NCBI RefSeq assembly: GCF_024139115.2
Contig: NC_085140.1
Span: 317,071,259 to 317,135,258, forward strand
DNA length: 64,000 nt
Direction of reading: 5' to 3'
From: Armigeres subalbatus
Taxonomy: Eukaryota; Arthropoda; Insecta; Diptera; Culicidae
Shown here one piece after another: positions 34,857 to 46,524 of the stretch. The position numbers and the translations under genes were made by a program. How positions within the stretch are numbered: position 1 is the first letter of the stretch; every line of letters begins with the position of its first letter. The notes under the pieces are model-generated. The model was not told where the DNA came from. It saw only the letters and a list, made by a program, of their open reading frames with translations, and ran no database searches.

Positions 34857-35623
34857 AGTTTTCTTTATCATATTGAGTTATTCTCAGAAAAATATAGAGC
34901 CAAACCATTGGTAATCAAATATCCTATCTTTGTCCGTCCCAGCTCAAGCTTCGAAGCTATTTCGCTATCCGGAAACATCAAGGGAAACAAACTGACATCT
35001 TCTCCGGCACCTCGATTTGATTTGTGCGCCATGACAGTTTGCATTCCGACAGTCACTTAAAAGATATTTGCTCATCAAACCTGTTCCACTTGCAGCATTG
35101 CCGCTACTCTGCGTAGCAATATTGCTGGAATAAGAAGGAATATTTGCTGCCAAGGTGTTTGCCGGGTTGTCTGAAATAAATATTTAGAAGGTTCATGAGT
35201 ATGTGGGAATCAATATACATATTACAACATTTTTTTTAAATCTTCAATTGTCTTTTACCGATTTTCAAAGGATCAGCCGGGGCGTTTTTAGCATGATCTG
35301 AAATAAATATGAGCATAGGCGGAATAAGTATATTATCACTACGATCAATAGATAATCACTAGCTGTATTTAGACGCTTACCGTTTGCTTGTGATTTACTC
35401 CCAGAAGTGGCAGCAAACAAACCCACTGTAAGGTTCGTTCGCCGAGTTTTTTCTTCTAACTGGTGCCTTTTGCCTTTTCGTGACTTGTAAAGGCCACTTT
35501 CCCCATAGTGTCGATTTTAAAAGTTTTATTGCACCACACGCATTTAGCCGATTTGTTGTCCTGCGTAACAGCGGCACACCATGGGAACATCTCCTTATAT
35601 TTCGCAGAAAATGTCGTACACAT

Positions 35624-38453
35624 CACGGATTGATGTATTTACTCCCGAAAGAACAAGTGTGTCTAAACGGTCTGAACAAAACTGCAACTCACTACGGAAT
35701 TCAAAATCATTAATTACACAACGGATCACTCAAAGCATCAGGAAAGTCGCTTTCTAAAATACCTGTACAATTTACTGTAGGCTAGAATGAGTCTTTCAGA
35801 AGCAAAGTCTGAGTAGCACAAAGATCATCAAACAAAGCTGAGGCAGTTATGAAGAAAATAGTGTTGCGATTCATATAAGGATGGTTGGTTGATCCACTAT
35901 AAAGCGTTTGCAAAAGCCATAAGGTAGGCAATTATTTGTGATATGCCACACTAAGCGACTAAGGCGAAACTAAACGATTGAATCGAGAAAGGCATCATCA
36001 CCGCTTGGTGGAATTAATCTGTTTTTTTTTCTATTGAATTCAACTTCATAAAGTCATTCCTAAGGGCGATTTATGCAAAATGAGCCGAATACCAGACATG
36101 TGAATATTTTTCAATAATAAACTGGCGCATTCTCTCCTAACCCTTATGTCTTTTAATTGTAGTGTGAATAGCCCTCTCTACAGATAAATCTTTAAACGAT
36201 AAATTGATCTAGCCATACACCGGGTACGATGCATTGCTCCTACAATAACATAATAGAACTATATTAGAATTTAAGGGTATTGAAAACAAGTTAGTAGCTT
36301 ACCGGGAAGCTTTATTTTAATCTTCATATCTTGGTATCAACTCCCAAGAGGGCAAGCAACAGTAATTCTCTATAATCTGCGCGTAAATATATGATATCTA
36401 GAAGACGAGCAGCTTTCTCGTAAAACAGGATCTCATCATTTTCTGATGAAAAATCAGAAAGGTTATATACAAGATACGACCGCCCGACGTAAACTACGTA
36501 AAACAGATCATAAGATAATAATTAATTTGCTTAGAGCTTAGAGTGATTGAAATTTTGACTTTTTCGCTCCCATATGCTTGAACGATAACATTTGCTGTTT
36601 TGATGAACCTCCTAAATTTTCAACTGAATTGGTTGTGCTTTAACTGAGTACGAGCAGTTTGAAGTTTGTATGGAAATCACCCCGTATGTGAATGATCGCT
36701 TCGCGAGGCAACTCATTAAATATTTAGGGGGAGATCCCCCAGCGCAGGACACCTCCCAATACCGGACACTTCTTAAAACGATACTTGCAGAGCTCCCTCC
36801 TACAGCATATCAAGTACAAAAGGAAGCTATTGAAAAGGCTTTTAACGGCATGGGATATCAGATCTTCATGTGGTAAGCTTTGTACAAAATCTGAAATTGA
36901 ATTTTGATGTTTCGCGTTATTTTAGAAGGTTTGAACCAACAATATTAAAATCAATCTAATGCATATTAGCCATATTTTAAATAATGATGATGATTTGTTA
37001 GATGTACCATGTGATTGTGGTGTTCGGACATTGAGATTTTTCATAGCCATTTTTACACCTGTTTTGTTGCACTTACTTCAATTAAATTATTTCTTCTTGC
37101 TGAGAAAGCCACAGAAGTTAGCAGAAACAAAAATTGAAGAGGACATTCAAAAAGGTGAGAATTTGGATTAGGATGTAAAAATTTAACTGAAGAGAATAAG
37201 CTCTACTAACAATTTTTAATATTTACAGCTTGAAGCACGTAAAAAATATGATTATTCTGAATGATGTCTTTACTCATGTAACAGTCACATTTGAACAATA
37301 TTATTTGATGCAATAGTGTCCGGTACTAGGAGAAATTTTTCTGAACTGTGAAATCTTTCTCCAAAATTCATCGTCGTAAAACGCGTTCAAATGATTAAAT
37401 ATAGCTTGTATGAATCATCAATGGCCATATTTTATGTATAAGGTATAAACGGAAACATAATCCGGATAGTTAGAGTTTTTTTTTGTCAAATGGCTTATGT
37501 GTCTGGCACTGGAGGATTTTCCCCTAAATATAATCAACTCGAAGACTTCGAAGAATATTTCCTAATCTGTAAGACGGTTGTCGTTGCGAACCGATCGAAC
37601 TTTCGTGAGCAAAGTTATAAAGAAAACAAAAATGCTCATTATTGATATGCTATTCTTTTACGTGCTCAATTGAATTTCCCACGATTTAGTATTTCCTTAA
37701 TAATTTTTCTTGCAATGAGCAACATTGCAAAACGGTTTCCAAAAAAGTTACTGTTTTCATAGTAATTCTCAAACTTCAAATCGCGCGTGCTAAGTCAAAT
37801 TACAACCAAATCTGCTAAAAAACAGGGAAGTTCCATAAAGACAACTGATACCACCGTTTAAGGCGAAAGGTCAAAATTTGAACCACTCTTATGAGCATGA
37901 TTGACTGTCACGGTTATTACTCTGTTTCTGCCAGGCCAGATGAAATTACAAAGAGAAACAACAGATGATATTTGGGTCTAATATCACCTTCAATGTGTGA
38001 AACCTGATGACCCAAATTTAAGTAATACCGGCGCCTGCCGTGCCCAAGTGCAGATCAGTTACGGAATGGGTAGGAATATGTTGACGTGATACTCGCATTA
38101 ATAGAGGCCGACGAGTCATCTGCACTTCCACGAGTAACCATTGGGATGTTGGATATATGGGGTCGGGAGGTAGCGAGGTTCGTTTTGGTAAACGTTTTGC
38201 CGCGTGTAATGTGTAGTTTTTCCGCAAATCATGTTCGATCGCACACCAATTCATTTGTGTTTCGAACAAAATTAGCGTAACTCAATATATGAAAATGGTT
38301 GGATATGACAATTTAAAATTTTCATTTAAAAACCCCAAATTTATTATTCCGCAGTGGTGATGATGCCTTTCCTTTCTCCGACTGTTGTGTGACTTTTGAA
38401 GTGTTATTTATATTTTAAAGGGATGCTGCCTAAACAGTAAGATAACCTTGTTT
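35624..38453. other. spacer with one unexplained ORF
   Basis: Mostly AT-rich single-copy-looking sequence. A gaaaggcatcatcaccgcttg word at about 35988 resembles a common mosquito repeat. Loosely similar blocks gtgtccggtactaggagaa (37319) and gtgtctggcactggaggat (37500) suggest a decayed repeat. 38025-38275 (ccggcgcctgccgtgccc onward) is GC-richer than its surroundings and may be a fragment of an unidentified element. Confidence 0.45.
36670..36873 (+). CDS. possible exon, unknown function
   Basis: 68 codons from an ATG, rich in ordinary amino acids and without low-complexity runs (LIKYLGGDPPAQDTSQYRTL; LAELPPTAYQVQKEAIEKAF), ending at GYQIFMW. The end coincides with tggTAAGC, so either the ORF stops here or gtaagc is a splice donor. 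I recognise no family. It could be an exon of a host gene or a gag-like transposon fragment. Confidence 0.25.
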
Positions 38454-38681
38454 CAAGACAAAATTTTCAAAACGACTTATCTGCTTTTGTAAACAAAGAT
38501 TCAAACAACGATTCGGCGAATCTGCAAGCTCTCCCACGCAAACCAAAAGTACCAATAGGTAGGTGAAGGTTTCCGCTACCTATTGATGGTGTTGGTTTGC
38601 GTGGGAGAGCTATCTCCGTCAAATCGTCGTTTGAATCTCTGTTTACAAAAGCAGATAAGTCGTTTTGAAAATTTTGTCTTG
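38454..38681. mobile_element. foldback MITE, 228 bp
   Basis: The arms of about 105 bp (caagacaaaattttcaaaac.. and its complement) are more than 90 percent complementary around a short spacer near 38565. No clear TSD was seen. Mirror-image ORFs on both strands are by-products. Confidence 0.8.
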
Positions 38682-39057
38682 AGTTGATAATCAATTTTAA
38701 TGATCACCTCTTGCTTATATCAACATGTCCAGCATCTGTAGCACTTTTTCATAAACACTACTTTTTTGCTCCGACCGCGGTCTTTGCTCTGGTTCTATTG
38801 TTGTACTTTTTGTGCGAATCACCGCACAAAAGTAGAGCGCAAGAACCAACGGCACTATACGGCGGTCGTAACGAAACTCTGAAATTTTACTGGGTTGGTA
38901 AAGAATTGATATTATCAATATTTTCACGTTGGTAATCAAGAGTTTCAATGGGCTTAAAAAATTGCTGGAGAAAGGGTGTTTTTCGACTGGATGGGATGTA
39001 CTGTTCGGAGGATGGCTTTCTCAGTCTGAAGTATCAAAACGATGGTTTAGTTACTTG

Positions 39058-39097
39058 CCCGACGTTTCGGCCGATGGGTTGTGGCCTTTTTCAAGGG
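39058..39097 (-). ncRNA. decayed hammerhead-like motif (left arm)
   Basis: This is the complement of the motif at 39318-39357, identical over the core. See that entry for pairing. Confidence 0.4.
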
Positions 39098-39317
39098 TCG
39101 TACAAATAGTAAGTTACATAATTTACCACACATTTCAAATTGTAATCACAAATTAACTCAATATTCAGGCAAGCATGAAAAGCACCCTATCTACCACTGA
39201 TCGAACGTGGTTAACAATAATTTACGATAGACGATAGACTATAGTGAGTTCAACATTTATGTTTTATGTTATATGTATTCATGTTATATGTTAAATGTAA
39301 TTACATGTTTTAGCGAC

Positions 39318-39357
39318 CCTTGAAAAAGGCCACAACCCATCGGCCGAAACGTCGGGC
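39318..39357 (+). ncRNA. decayed hammerhead-like motif (right arm)
   Basis: CCC (39318-39320) can pair with GGG (39355-39357) as helix I. GGCC/GGCC (39329-39332 with 39343-39346) forms helix II. GAAAC and GTC follow (39347-39354), with the self-complementary ACGT as a minimal helix III. The core reads TTGAAAA where CTGANGA is required, two transitions away from CTGAAGA, so it should be inactive. As in the Penelope motif at 3683, one extra base precedes helix II. Confidence 0.45.
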
Positions 39358-39559
39358 AAGTAACTAAACCATCGTTTTGATACTTCAGACTGAGAAAGCC
39401 ATCCTCCGAACAGTATTGCTGGAGAGTTTTCGATTCGATTGATAATAAAATCTCGAAAATCCATTGAAAGATAAAGGAGCTATTAACGTTTGAAATCTTA
39501 CATGATTTCGTGACGGTCTCGAATTTGGAAATTTTCATTTGTCACCCTGTATCCGAGTC

Positions 39560-40250
39560 TTCCCCTTAGACGTAGTTTACGTCAAAAACTGTCGGCTGCT
39601 TTAAATACAGGATTATCCATACTTCTCCAGGATTTCTGGAACCTTTTAACCAAATACGGAGGTCAAGTATTAGTTGATTTTTCATCCAATGCTTTTTTGA
39701 ATGCAGACTCCAGAATGAGTTCGAGGATTTCGTGCCGGCATGGGAAATGGAGTAAATTGCAATTAAGCATTTCTTTAGGAGTACTACTGCACCATTATGT
39801 TCTTCTGAGTTTGATGCAGTTGTGTCATAAGCCATTGCTTATATCGGCTGTAATATTCTATTAGTTCGTCAAATACACCATCCGCAATATCCTTCCCTGG
39901 AAGTGGTTGGAATTCCAAGAAGTTGTTCGTTTCCATGTCCAGACACTGTTATGATGAGTTGTTCCAGTAGGTAATAATTGCTTAGTGTCAATGTCTACCA
40001 CTAAGGCATCGCCGGAACAAAGTTATTCTTCCGTAGGACATTGCGGCCCTGTAAGAGTTTAAAATTTAATCAATAACTTGCTCCTTATTTTCTTCAAAAA
40101 AATAGATGTTGAGAAATTTTCGCTATCACACTAGTTGTTAAGAGAGCTGCGGCTGCACAATCGGTCTCCATTGTTATGTCTAGAACTGGCATTGTTCCAT
40201 CGCACAAAGGAAATGATTTTTTCTTCTTGAGTCGTGGCTGCCCAAATTTG
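39560..40250 (-). pseudogene. second hAT-like transposase relic
   Basis: The block 39835-39566 starts MAYDTTASNSEEHNGAVVLL. A neighbouring frame gives CRHEILELILESAF and then a VKRFQKSW segment. Upstream, in other frames, are LVVDIDTKQLLPTG and EIPMETD-like stretches to about 40200. Tcttacagggcc on the minus strand at about 40050 resembles a splice acceptor. The DTTASN..NGA..CRH order is that of a multicopy insect transposase-like family distinct from the one at 29930-35623. It is heavily frameshifted, and the boundaries are approximate. A related N-terminal segment may extend to about 40760. Confidence 0.55.
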
Positions 40251-41040
40251 TCGCGCTACTCTTCTTCAACTTTCTCGTCATTATCTGATTTACATCATAT
40301 TCCATCGGATTAACTGTAAACATTACACGTAGAATAAATCTAAGTTTCATAATTGATTCGACTTAAATGGCGACGTTTGGAATTTTAGATTTCAGTATAT
40401 TTGGATCAAGAACGGGATTTTTTGTTTCTATAAATCTAAGGTTATTATCCAAGACTTCACTATATACTGCTTACGAAAAACGTCGCATGCAGCTGCCCGT
40501 TTGACAAGATTGGTTACTAATGTCGAAAACAAGTTTAAGTTTGTGTTCCTATCTTTTGCTCGATTTATCTAAGCACTTCCTTTTGTTTTGTTATTCATTT
40601 GGTATTTTATCCCACGGATGCTGAGTTTGTACATTTTCGGCATCGTATTTTTCAGTCAATAATTTTCAAAACTTTTGCAGCTTTCTGCGACACTCATTTT
40701 CTCTTTTCGCAGATTAGAAAAAAGCGCTTGAAGTAAATACACACACTTCTTATTATAAATAGGCGGTCTTATCCTGTTGAAGATGCTGTTAACCAACCCA
40801 ACGTCAGGTACTTGGATCCTTTTAGAGATCTCCATTTTTCTTGTAAAAATGTAAAGTGACAACGCTGAATATGTTAACGGCATACCATGGTATACAGACA
40901 TCAAGGTAGGCTCGTAAGAAAAATGACACTTCAAGAGTGACGCATATTTTATCACCACATGTTAGAGTACAAAAGTAAGCATGCTGAGACCGTAGAGCAT
41001 CGTCTCGGTTCAGCTTGTTAGAAGATAGTAGTGACGACAC

Positions 41041-41466
41041 CAAGGATGTTAACGATCATTCAGTAATTTGCGTTCGATCATTTAGTAGTTTGTCAATAAC
41101 ACATTCCAGAAACTGAATTTTAAAATATGTTGTATGGTGGACTTCTAGTGCGAAGGTTTTTCTACTACTTTGTCTAATGGTTCGTTATTAGAATTCAACT
41201 AATAACGGGGTTAGAGCGCTAGTTGCAGTAACTTAAACTAAATGATCGGAATCATCACTTATCATTTAGTCTAAGTTACTGAAACTATAGCTATAACTCC
41301 GTTATTAGTGGAATTCAAACAACGAACCATTAGGCAGAGTTGTAGAAAAACCTTCGCACTAGAAGTCCACCATACAACATATTTTGAAATTCAGTTTCTG
41401 GAATGTGTTATTGACAAACTACTAAATGATCGAACGCAAATTACTGAATGATGGTTAGCATCCTTG
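41041..41466. mobile_element. foldback MITE, 426 bp, 8-bp TSD (family FB-1, copy 1)
   Basis: The ends CAAGGATGTTA and its imperfect complement bracket arms of about 195 bp. GACGACAC flanks at 41033-41040 and 41467-41474, a perfect 8-bp TSD. It belongs to the same family as 53190-53613. It has no coding capacity. Confidence 0.92.
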
Positions 41467-42678
41467 GACGACACATGTTTATATTTAAACTGAATGTTTA
41501 CGCAAGTGCTGAGTCTGCCTTGTTTTTTGTATGCCGTGACGGCATACTATGATTTTTCACCAAGTAGTAGTTTGTGCAACTAGTTGCAAAAAGATGATTT
41601 TTTCAGCATGAGTTGTACGTACGAATAAATATTACGAGTGCTGATATACAACATATAAGATATACAACAGTAAAGCACATGTGATGGTTGGACAAATCAA
41701 GCATCCGAAATATATTCAATTTGCAAAAAAGAGCTAACCGCGGTGGAGGTTGGTACTCGGATTCTGGTGGCTTTTCCGCCAACGGGACCTTTAAGTCGTC
41801 TTGTTTTGTATGTGTTATCACGCCTATGGTTCGAGTCCCTCCAAAACACGTGGATTCTTTTTGGAAATTTCATAACAATTTGAAATTTCTGAAAGTTAAT
41901 CCAACTTCTTCTACTCAGATTAGAATACATTTAAAGCATTTTTTATATGTGAACCAACATGCACCAACTAAAAGTCGTGACAAGATACGAATTAGCACGC
42001 AATTGTGGGTCAATTGATTTTTGCTTGTTTCACTTTCGATTTTTGTGACATGAAATAAGTTAGATGTGATGATTATTTTTATTATTATTATTTATTTGGT
42101 ACACTTCACACCGGAAGGGTGCATTCGTGTCTGTCATTATTTAGATAATAGTTACAATATCATCATTGACTAAACTGGAATGCATCGTTTGCTTTCATAT
42201 ACAGAGCAAATGAATATTCCGTCTCCACCTTGAGAAAAGTTATCCATAGTTTTTTTTAGATTCCTCGAGATTGTTGTCATTATTTATGCAATGAAATAAA
42301 GTTTACACATGGAAGTGATTTAGAAATTGATGGTAATTTGAAACGAATAATAGTGTAGAGAATGTTCTCGAACACTAATCTTAAACCACTATGAAATAAA
42401 ATATAGTTTGAAATACGAAACTGATGCCAATCTCGAGTGTTTATTGATAATTCAATAGGAATACTTTAGGAACTCCTAAGTAATTCATAATAATGTAAGA
42501 AGGATATTTGATTTAAAAATTTTGCTTATCCGAATTCAAGCGAAGATCAAATTGTTGTCCAAAAGGAAAGTTGGTCGTCTCATATAAAATCGGATTGCCT
42601 TTTGAACTAAAAAGTTACACTTTCCTCACTGGTTTTGATACAAATCACGTTTCATATTAATATTCAGACGAAATAATG
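41467..42678. other. AT-rich spacer
   Basis: tatgccgtgacggcatac at about 41530 is a short hairpin, and an ACCGCGGTGGAGGTTGG patch lies at about 41736. A ttattattattattta run at 42078 precedes a tail-like block, possibly the end of an old LINE fragment. No supported gene. Confidence 0.45.
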
Positions 42679-43884
42679 TAGGGGTAACTGGGATAATAAG
42701 CACCCCTGAAAAAACGACCTAGTAAGCAAATACAGGCCCATCCCGATTTTGGCAACACCCGTTTTTGTCTACCCCCGATTTTGGCAACACCCGTTTTTTT
42801 CAACATTTTCTTCCCGATTTTGGCAACAACCTTGAAAATATATTTTTTATTACTTTTTAGAGCTAAAACCTTTTTATCAATACGTAATAGCATAAACAAA
42901 ACCAAAAGTGAATGTCATTAAGGTTTACATGCGTATTATGGGCTCTGTACGAATAGTGGGCACTTTTGCTGAAATAATAAACCACCACTTGTATCACCGC
43001 TCATTGCAAACAATTTCTATTGAAACTTTTCTGCTCTTTTTATTCACGTTTTCCATGTCCCTATTCACACTACCCTAATCTAACCAGCCCACCGTAGAAT
43101 GTCGTATATTTGGCATCCTAACTGATTTTGTCGTCGACAAGCTGACTCACACCGTTGTACATAGTACAACACCTATTAAGCGAAGTTCGCTGTTTACATC
43201 ACAATGCAACCGATACTGCATGAGTGATCCAGGAGCAAGCAAGCCCCAGTAGGTTTAATTGCTAGTGATTAGCACATTCGATTATCCAAATGCGCTATAT
43301 AGCTTCAAGTCGTTTTGCTCATTATGCGCCTCTTTTCTGGTATCAGTCGAGAAACTGTCATTTTATCATTAATAAACAACAATTTTATTTTAAAGAGACT
43401 TATTGTTTAAAATTGACGCAAATTTGTTCAACGATTAATATCAGAACACTGTTGGCTTTTCCAGTTTCCTGATGTGTCAATTAATCAACGAGGCTTTTGA
43501 TTCCAGCATGTTTGCCAACAGTTCAACAGTAATGGTAAGAGTTTGGTAACATGTTACCGTAAGGCTCTCGAGCAGGCATTGAAAAAAATCAGATCATGAG
43601 AAAAAATCGGGTTAATCTAAGCCAAGTTTCGATGCTCTGCCGCGGGGATACTTCACCATGGCTTGACTTGTTAGGCGGCATTGCTCATTGTTTATAACAG
43701 AAACGATCGCTCCTACTCGTTGTTTGGCATCCATCTGAGCGAGGCAGTTTACTCATTGGCTATGGATGCTACAATTGCAATAGATCAATGCTCACAATGC
43801 TCACTCACACTTTCAATGCCTGCTCTCTAGTGTTCTGTTTGTGATGGCAAAGTATCAGAACTCCTGTGAAGTTCCCATGAGATC

Positions 43885-44230
43885 GCTGGTATAATTGACC
43901 TTTTCCGTCAAAAAATGTACCCCGTTTTATTGTCTTAGTCGATTCTTTGGCTTATTTAAGCTCAACTTTCCCAAAGAACCCATATTTATTGAAGCCTCTA
44001 AGTATTTTTAAAATCGAAAAAAATCAAAAAAGTGCCGTTTTTTAAAAGATTGGCCTGATTTTGAACGAACATCGGGTGGATTTATCAGGCCGGTTCACAC
44101 GTGCAGCACTTTTTCGGTTTTGTTTTCGATTTTAAAAATAGTTAGAGGCTTAAAAAAATATGGGTTCTTTGGGTAGGCCAAAGAATCGATTGAGCGAATA
44201 TTTTTTTTTACGGGAAAGGTCAATTCTAGC
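43885..44230. mobile_element. foldback segment, about 345 bp
   Basis: aattgaccttttccgt .. caaagaacccatattt on the left pairs with aaatatgggttctttggg .. acgggaaaggtcaatt on the right, with arms of about 145 bp and several mismatches. The boundary TSD is unclear. It lies within the pogo-like element. Confidence 0.7.
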
Positions 44231-44261
44231 TGCTCCGATAGGCGAGTGATGCGTCACTTGT

Positions 44262-44790
44262 GGTTTTATTATTATTTATTCAGCCTAAGGCCGGAGTGGC
44301 CTCTGCGGTACATAACAGTCGTCTCCGTCCACTGCTGTACGTCACCAGTCACGCAGTCTACGGAGGGCCCGTAAATCGTCTTCCACCTGGTCGATCCACC
44401 TTGTTCGTTGCACACCTCGCCTTCTTGTGCCTGTCGGATCGTTGTAGAGAACGCGTTGGTCCTCCACAAGCATTGTCCAGATCTCGTGTCCAAGGAGGAC
44501 TACCGCCACCGGTTTAGTACGGCGGCGAACTCTATTCGATCGGAGTGTTTTTGGAGTCCAAAGTACGTACGCTCCGAATTTGTCTGATGGTATCGTTATC
44601 GGAGGTCAAGTGAGCCCAAGTACACGAATTCTTCAACCACCTTGATTTTGTCGCTATTGATACAAGCTCATGGTGAATGGCCGTAGTCTTCTCTTGAGCC
44701 TACTTCGTCTTCAACGTGTTGTCACGATCTGCTTTGCTTCTTTCTTCAGTCTGATGTAGGATTCTTCTATCTTTTCTAAGTTATAATAAT
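44262..44790 (-). mobile_element. RTE 3' fragment
   Basis: The complement of 44275-44780 matches the C-terminal coding part and short tail of the RTE copies at 25700-26160 and 55740-56290 (ggcctaaggctg tail, caaggtggatcgacc, ggacacgagatctgg). An attattatttatt tail on the plus strand marks the 3' end. Frames are broken. Confidence 0.75.
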
Positions 44791-46524
44791 GAAAGTAGTG
44801 CATGGAGAACTGGAGCAGCAAGCACCAGTTTGTCCGTAGGTTGACTGCTGTCGAGTGTCAGAGGTGCCATGCCGCAAATGGTCTTCCAGCTTCCACTTGT
44901 TACTCGTAGTGCGAGGTGCACATTGTGCTCATGGATCAATCATTGCCGTCTGAAATATGCCTGGGTTGAGTGCTAAGAGACCGACTAGTGCAAAAGGATT
45001 TGGAGTGTAGTTAACCCATACTCACACTACATTGGATACGCTTGACCAATGTGCAGAATGCAGATTTCCGTAACCATTTTTTAAAACAATGGAACGTCTT
45101 ATGCCTGGCGTTATTTTTTCCATAATGTCAGCGAAAATTGTGCACAGAACTTTACTCTTAATCACACCGACCACAAGAAAGTTTGCCTCCATCAAAATCC
45201 ATTATATAAGAATTCAAAATTTGTAGCACATTTAGTCATCTTATATCCGTTGGATTGCTTCTTGATTTTTATAGCGAATTATGATAAAAACAAGCATTTT
45301 TGGTGTCGACCAAAATTTATATGAGCTATGTCAGATTGAAGACCGCACTTCAATGGACTACAAAAGAAACGTTTTTTATCACCACACATTTTTGTAAGGA
45401 CGTGGCCGACGCTATTGATCATTTCAAATATTATTTATTATTAAATTTGTATTAAATTAGCTAATTAGTTACATTATCGATTGATTACCATTATTGAGTT
45501 TGTTTCAATTTTGTTTGAACTACAATCTTCGAGTTATGAATAATATCGCAAAAATGTCAATTGTAATTCACGTGCATCATTTAAACACACTCCACATACT
45601 TTGTAGTACATATTCTAAGTATTTAGCTTCAATCATGCAAACAAAAAAAATTGAAATTTTGTATGAAATTTTTTTCCCGTTTTTGGCAACATCCCCATTT
45701 TGGCAACATTAAAATCCGGTCGTGTTGCCAAAATCGGGAAGGGACTGTATCTAGTAGTAAATTCTCTGGAAAAACGACTGAAAATGTTCTAAAAAATGTA
45801 CTAAAGTGTGGTTTTGCCCCGGGGTGCATATTACCCCAGTTTCCTCTAAGGGAAGAATTTGATTGTCATTATTCAAAACATCCATTACGGCAAACGTGCT
45901 TTACGAAATCATCCTAAAGTAAACCGATTCGCCTAAGATTCAGCAATTCTCGAAACCCAACGTTCCATAAATTCAAGCTCAATTATGAATAAACATGTCG
46001 CAATTGATCAAGACGTTTAATTTCATGTAAAGTCGCTTGTTTATACTCGTGGATCACCCGAGCCGTTTGGGACAAACACCACCGGTAACACGTCGACCGG
46101 TTGGCGCGGAAAACGGGTTCCTAATCAGATAATTACCCCTCGCAGCAATTAAACTCCACTCCGCCGATGTTTCATTAAAGCAAGCAAAAAAAAAATCATA
46201 ATTTATTTACTCTGCTCTTGGCGTATACCTCCGTTTGTCACCATTCGGCTACCCCATGCTGCAGATGGTCATCGTCAGTCTGGGTTTCAGCGGGATGGAA
46301 ACACTTTTCAGGAGAGGAAAAAAAGGAACACCTTACTGTTCAGACCAGCACGAATTCACAAACCAATGGTTACCAATTTATGGACTGCTAGAGCGATTTG
46401 GATGTTTGATATTCTTTTCATTTGGAATATCTTTGACATTGGTTAAGAGTTTTAAACAAATTATCTTGTTTATTTATTCATTTCATTTATTTAACTAGTA
46501 TCTAAACGAATAACACTGAATCAT

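Larger units (their letters stand above)
29756..35623 (-). mobile_element. hAT-like DNA transposon relic, split by an RTE element
   Basis: A minus-strand transposase gene runs from 35623 to about 29930, interrupted by 31498-34856. The candidate 3' terminus is CAGGGTGGCCAGCAC at 29756. I did not find its complement upstream of 35623, so the 5' end is unknown. The coding features are described separately. Most of the length is coding or short introns, with many frame breaks. Confidence 0.7.
29930..35623 (-). pseudogene. BED-finger, RNase-H-fold transposase-like gene with introns
   Basis: The start ATG is at 35623. The first block has a BED-like finger (CVWCNKTF then HEKAKGTS; C-x2-C and His). 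A frameshift near 35460 leads into the rest of exon 1, ending at 35381 before GTAAGC. Exon 2 is only 39 bp (35297-35259) between tatttcag and GTAAAA. Exon 3 starts at 35170 after tttatttcag. The junctions keep one frame. Exon 3 reaches FPDSEIASKLELGRTK and is cut by the RTE element. Beyond it (31486-30838) come FDETLNKVAQ, QISMDEPNVN and FCSVRWVENQ, then 30749-30441 and ILSHGNATI near 30150. A charged coiled coil ends at 29930. This order matches a multicopy hAT-like family of aphids and cnidarians. Confidence 0.75.
38972..39414. mobile_element. inverted-repeat element with 11-bp TSD, Penelope-type candidate
   Basis: ATTGCTGGAGA lies at 38961-38971 and 39415-39425. Inside, 39003-39099 and 39316-39413 are almost exactly complementary, with about 215 bp of AT-rich spacer. 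Each arm carries a hammerhead-like motif. A variable TSD of about 11 bp, inverted terminal repeats and the hammerhead motif together suggest a non-coding Penelope-type derivative. No RT sequence remains. Confidence 0.7.
42733..45747. mobile_element. pogo-like TIR element, about 3.0 kb, non-coding
   Basis: The terminal inverted repeats share CAG-CCC-TCCCGATTTTGG (left CAGGCCCATCCCG, right complement CAGTCCCTTCCCG), followed by subterminal gattttggcaacacccg repeats on both sides. TA duplications lie at 42731-42732 and 45748-45749. No transposase frame is recognisable. The interior includes a foldback segment and an RTE fragment, so part of the length is secondary. Confidence 0.75.
42681..45846. 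mobile_element. TA-flanked MITE, split by a pogo-like element
   Basis: The left end GGGGTAACTGGGATAATAAG and the complement of the right end (GAGGAAACTGGGGTAATATG) match over about 26 bp. TA flanks both (42679-42680, 45847-45848). Without the inner element it would be about 150 bp long. Confidence 0.75.

Noticed and set aside
38018..38269. 83-residue minus-strand ORF
   Set aside because: No domain recognised; probably part of an unidentified repeat, too weak to call.
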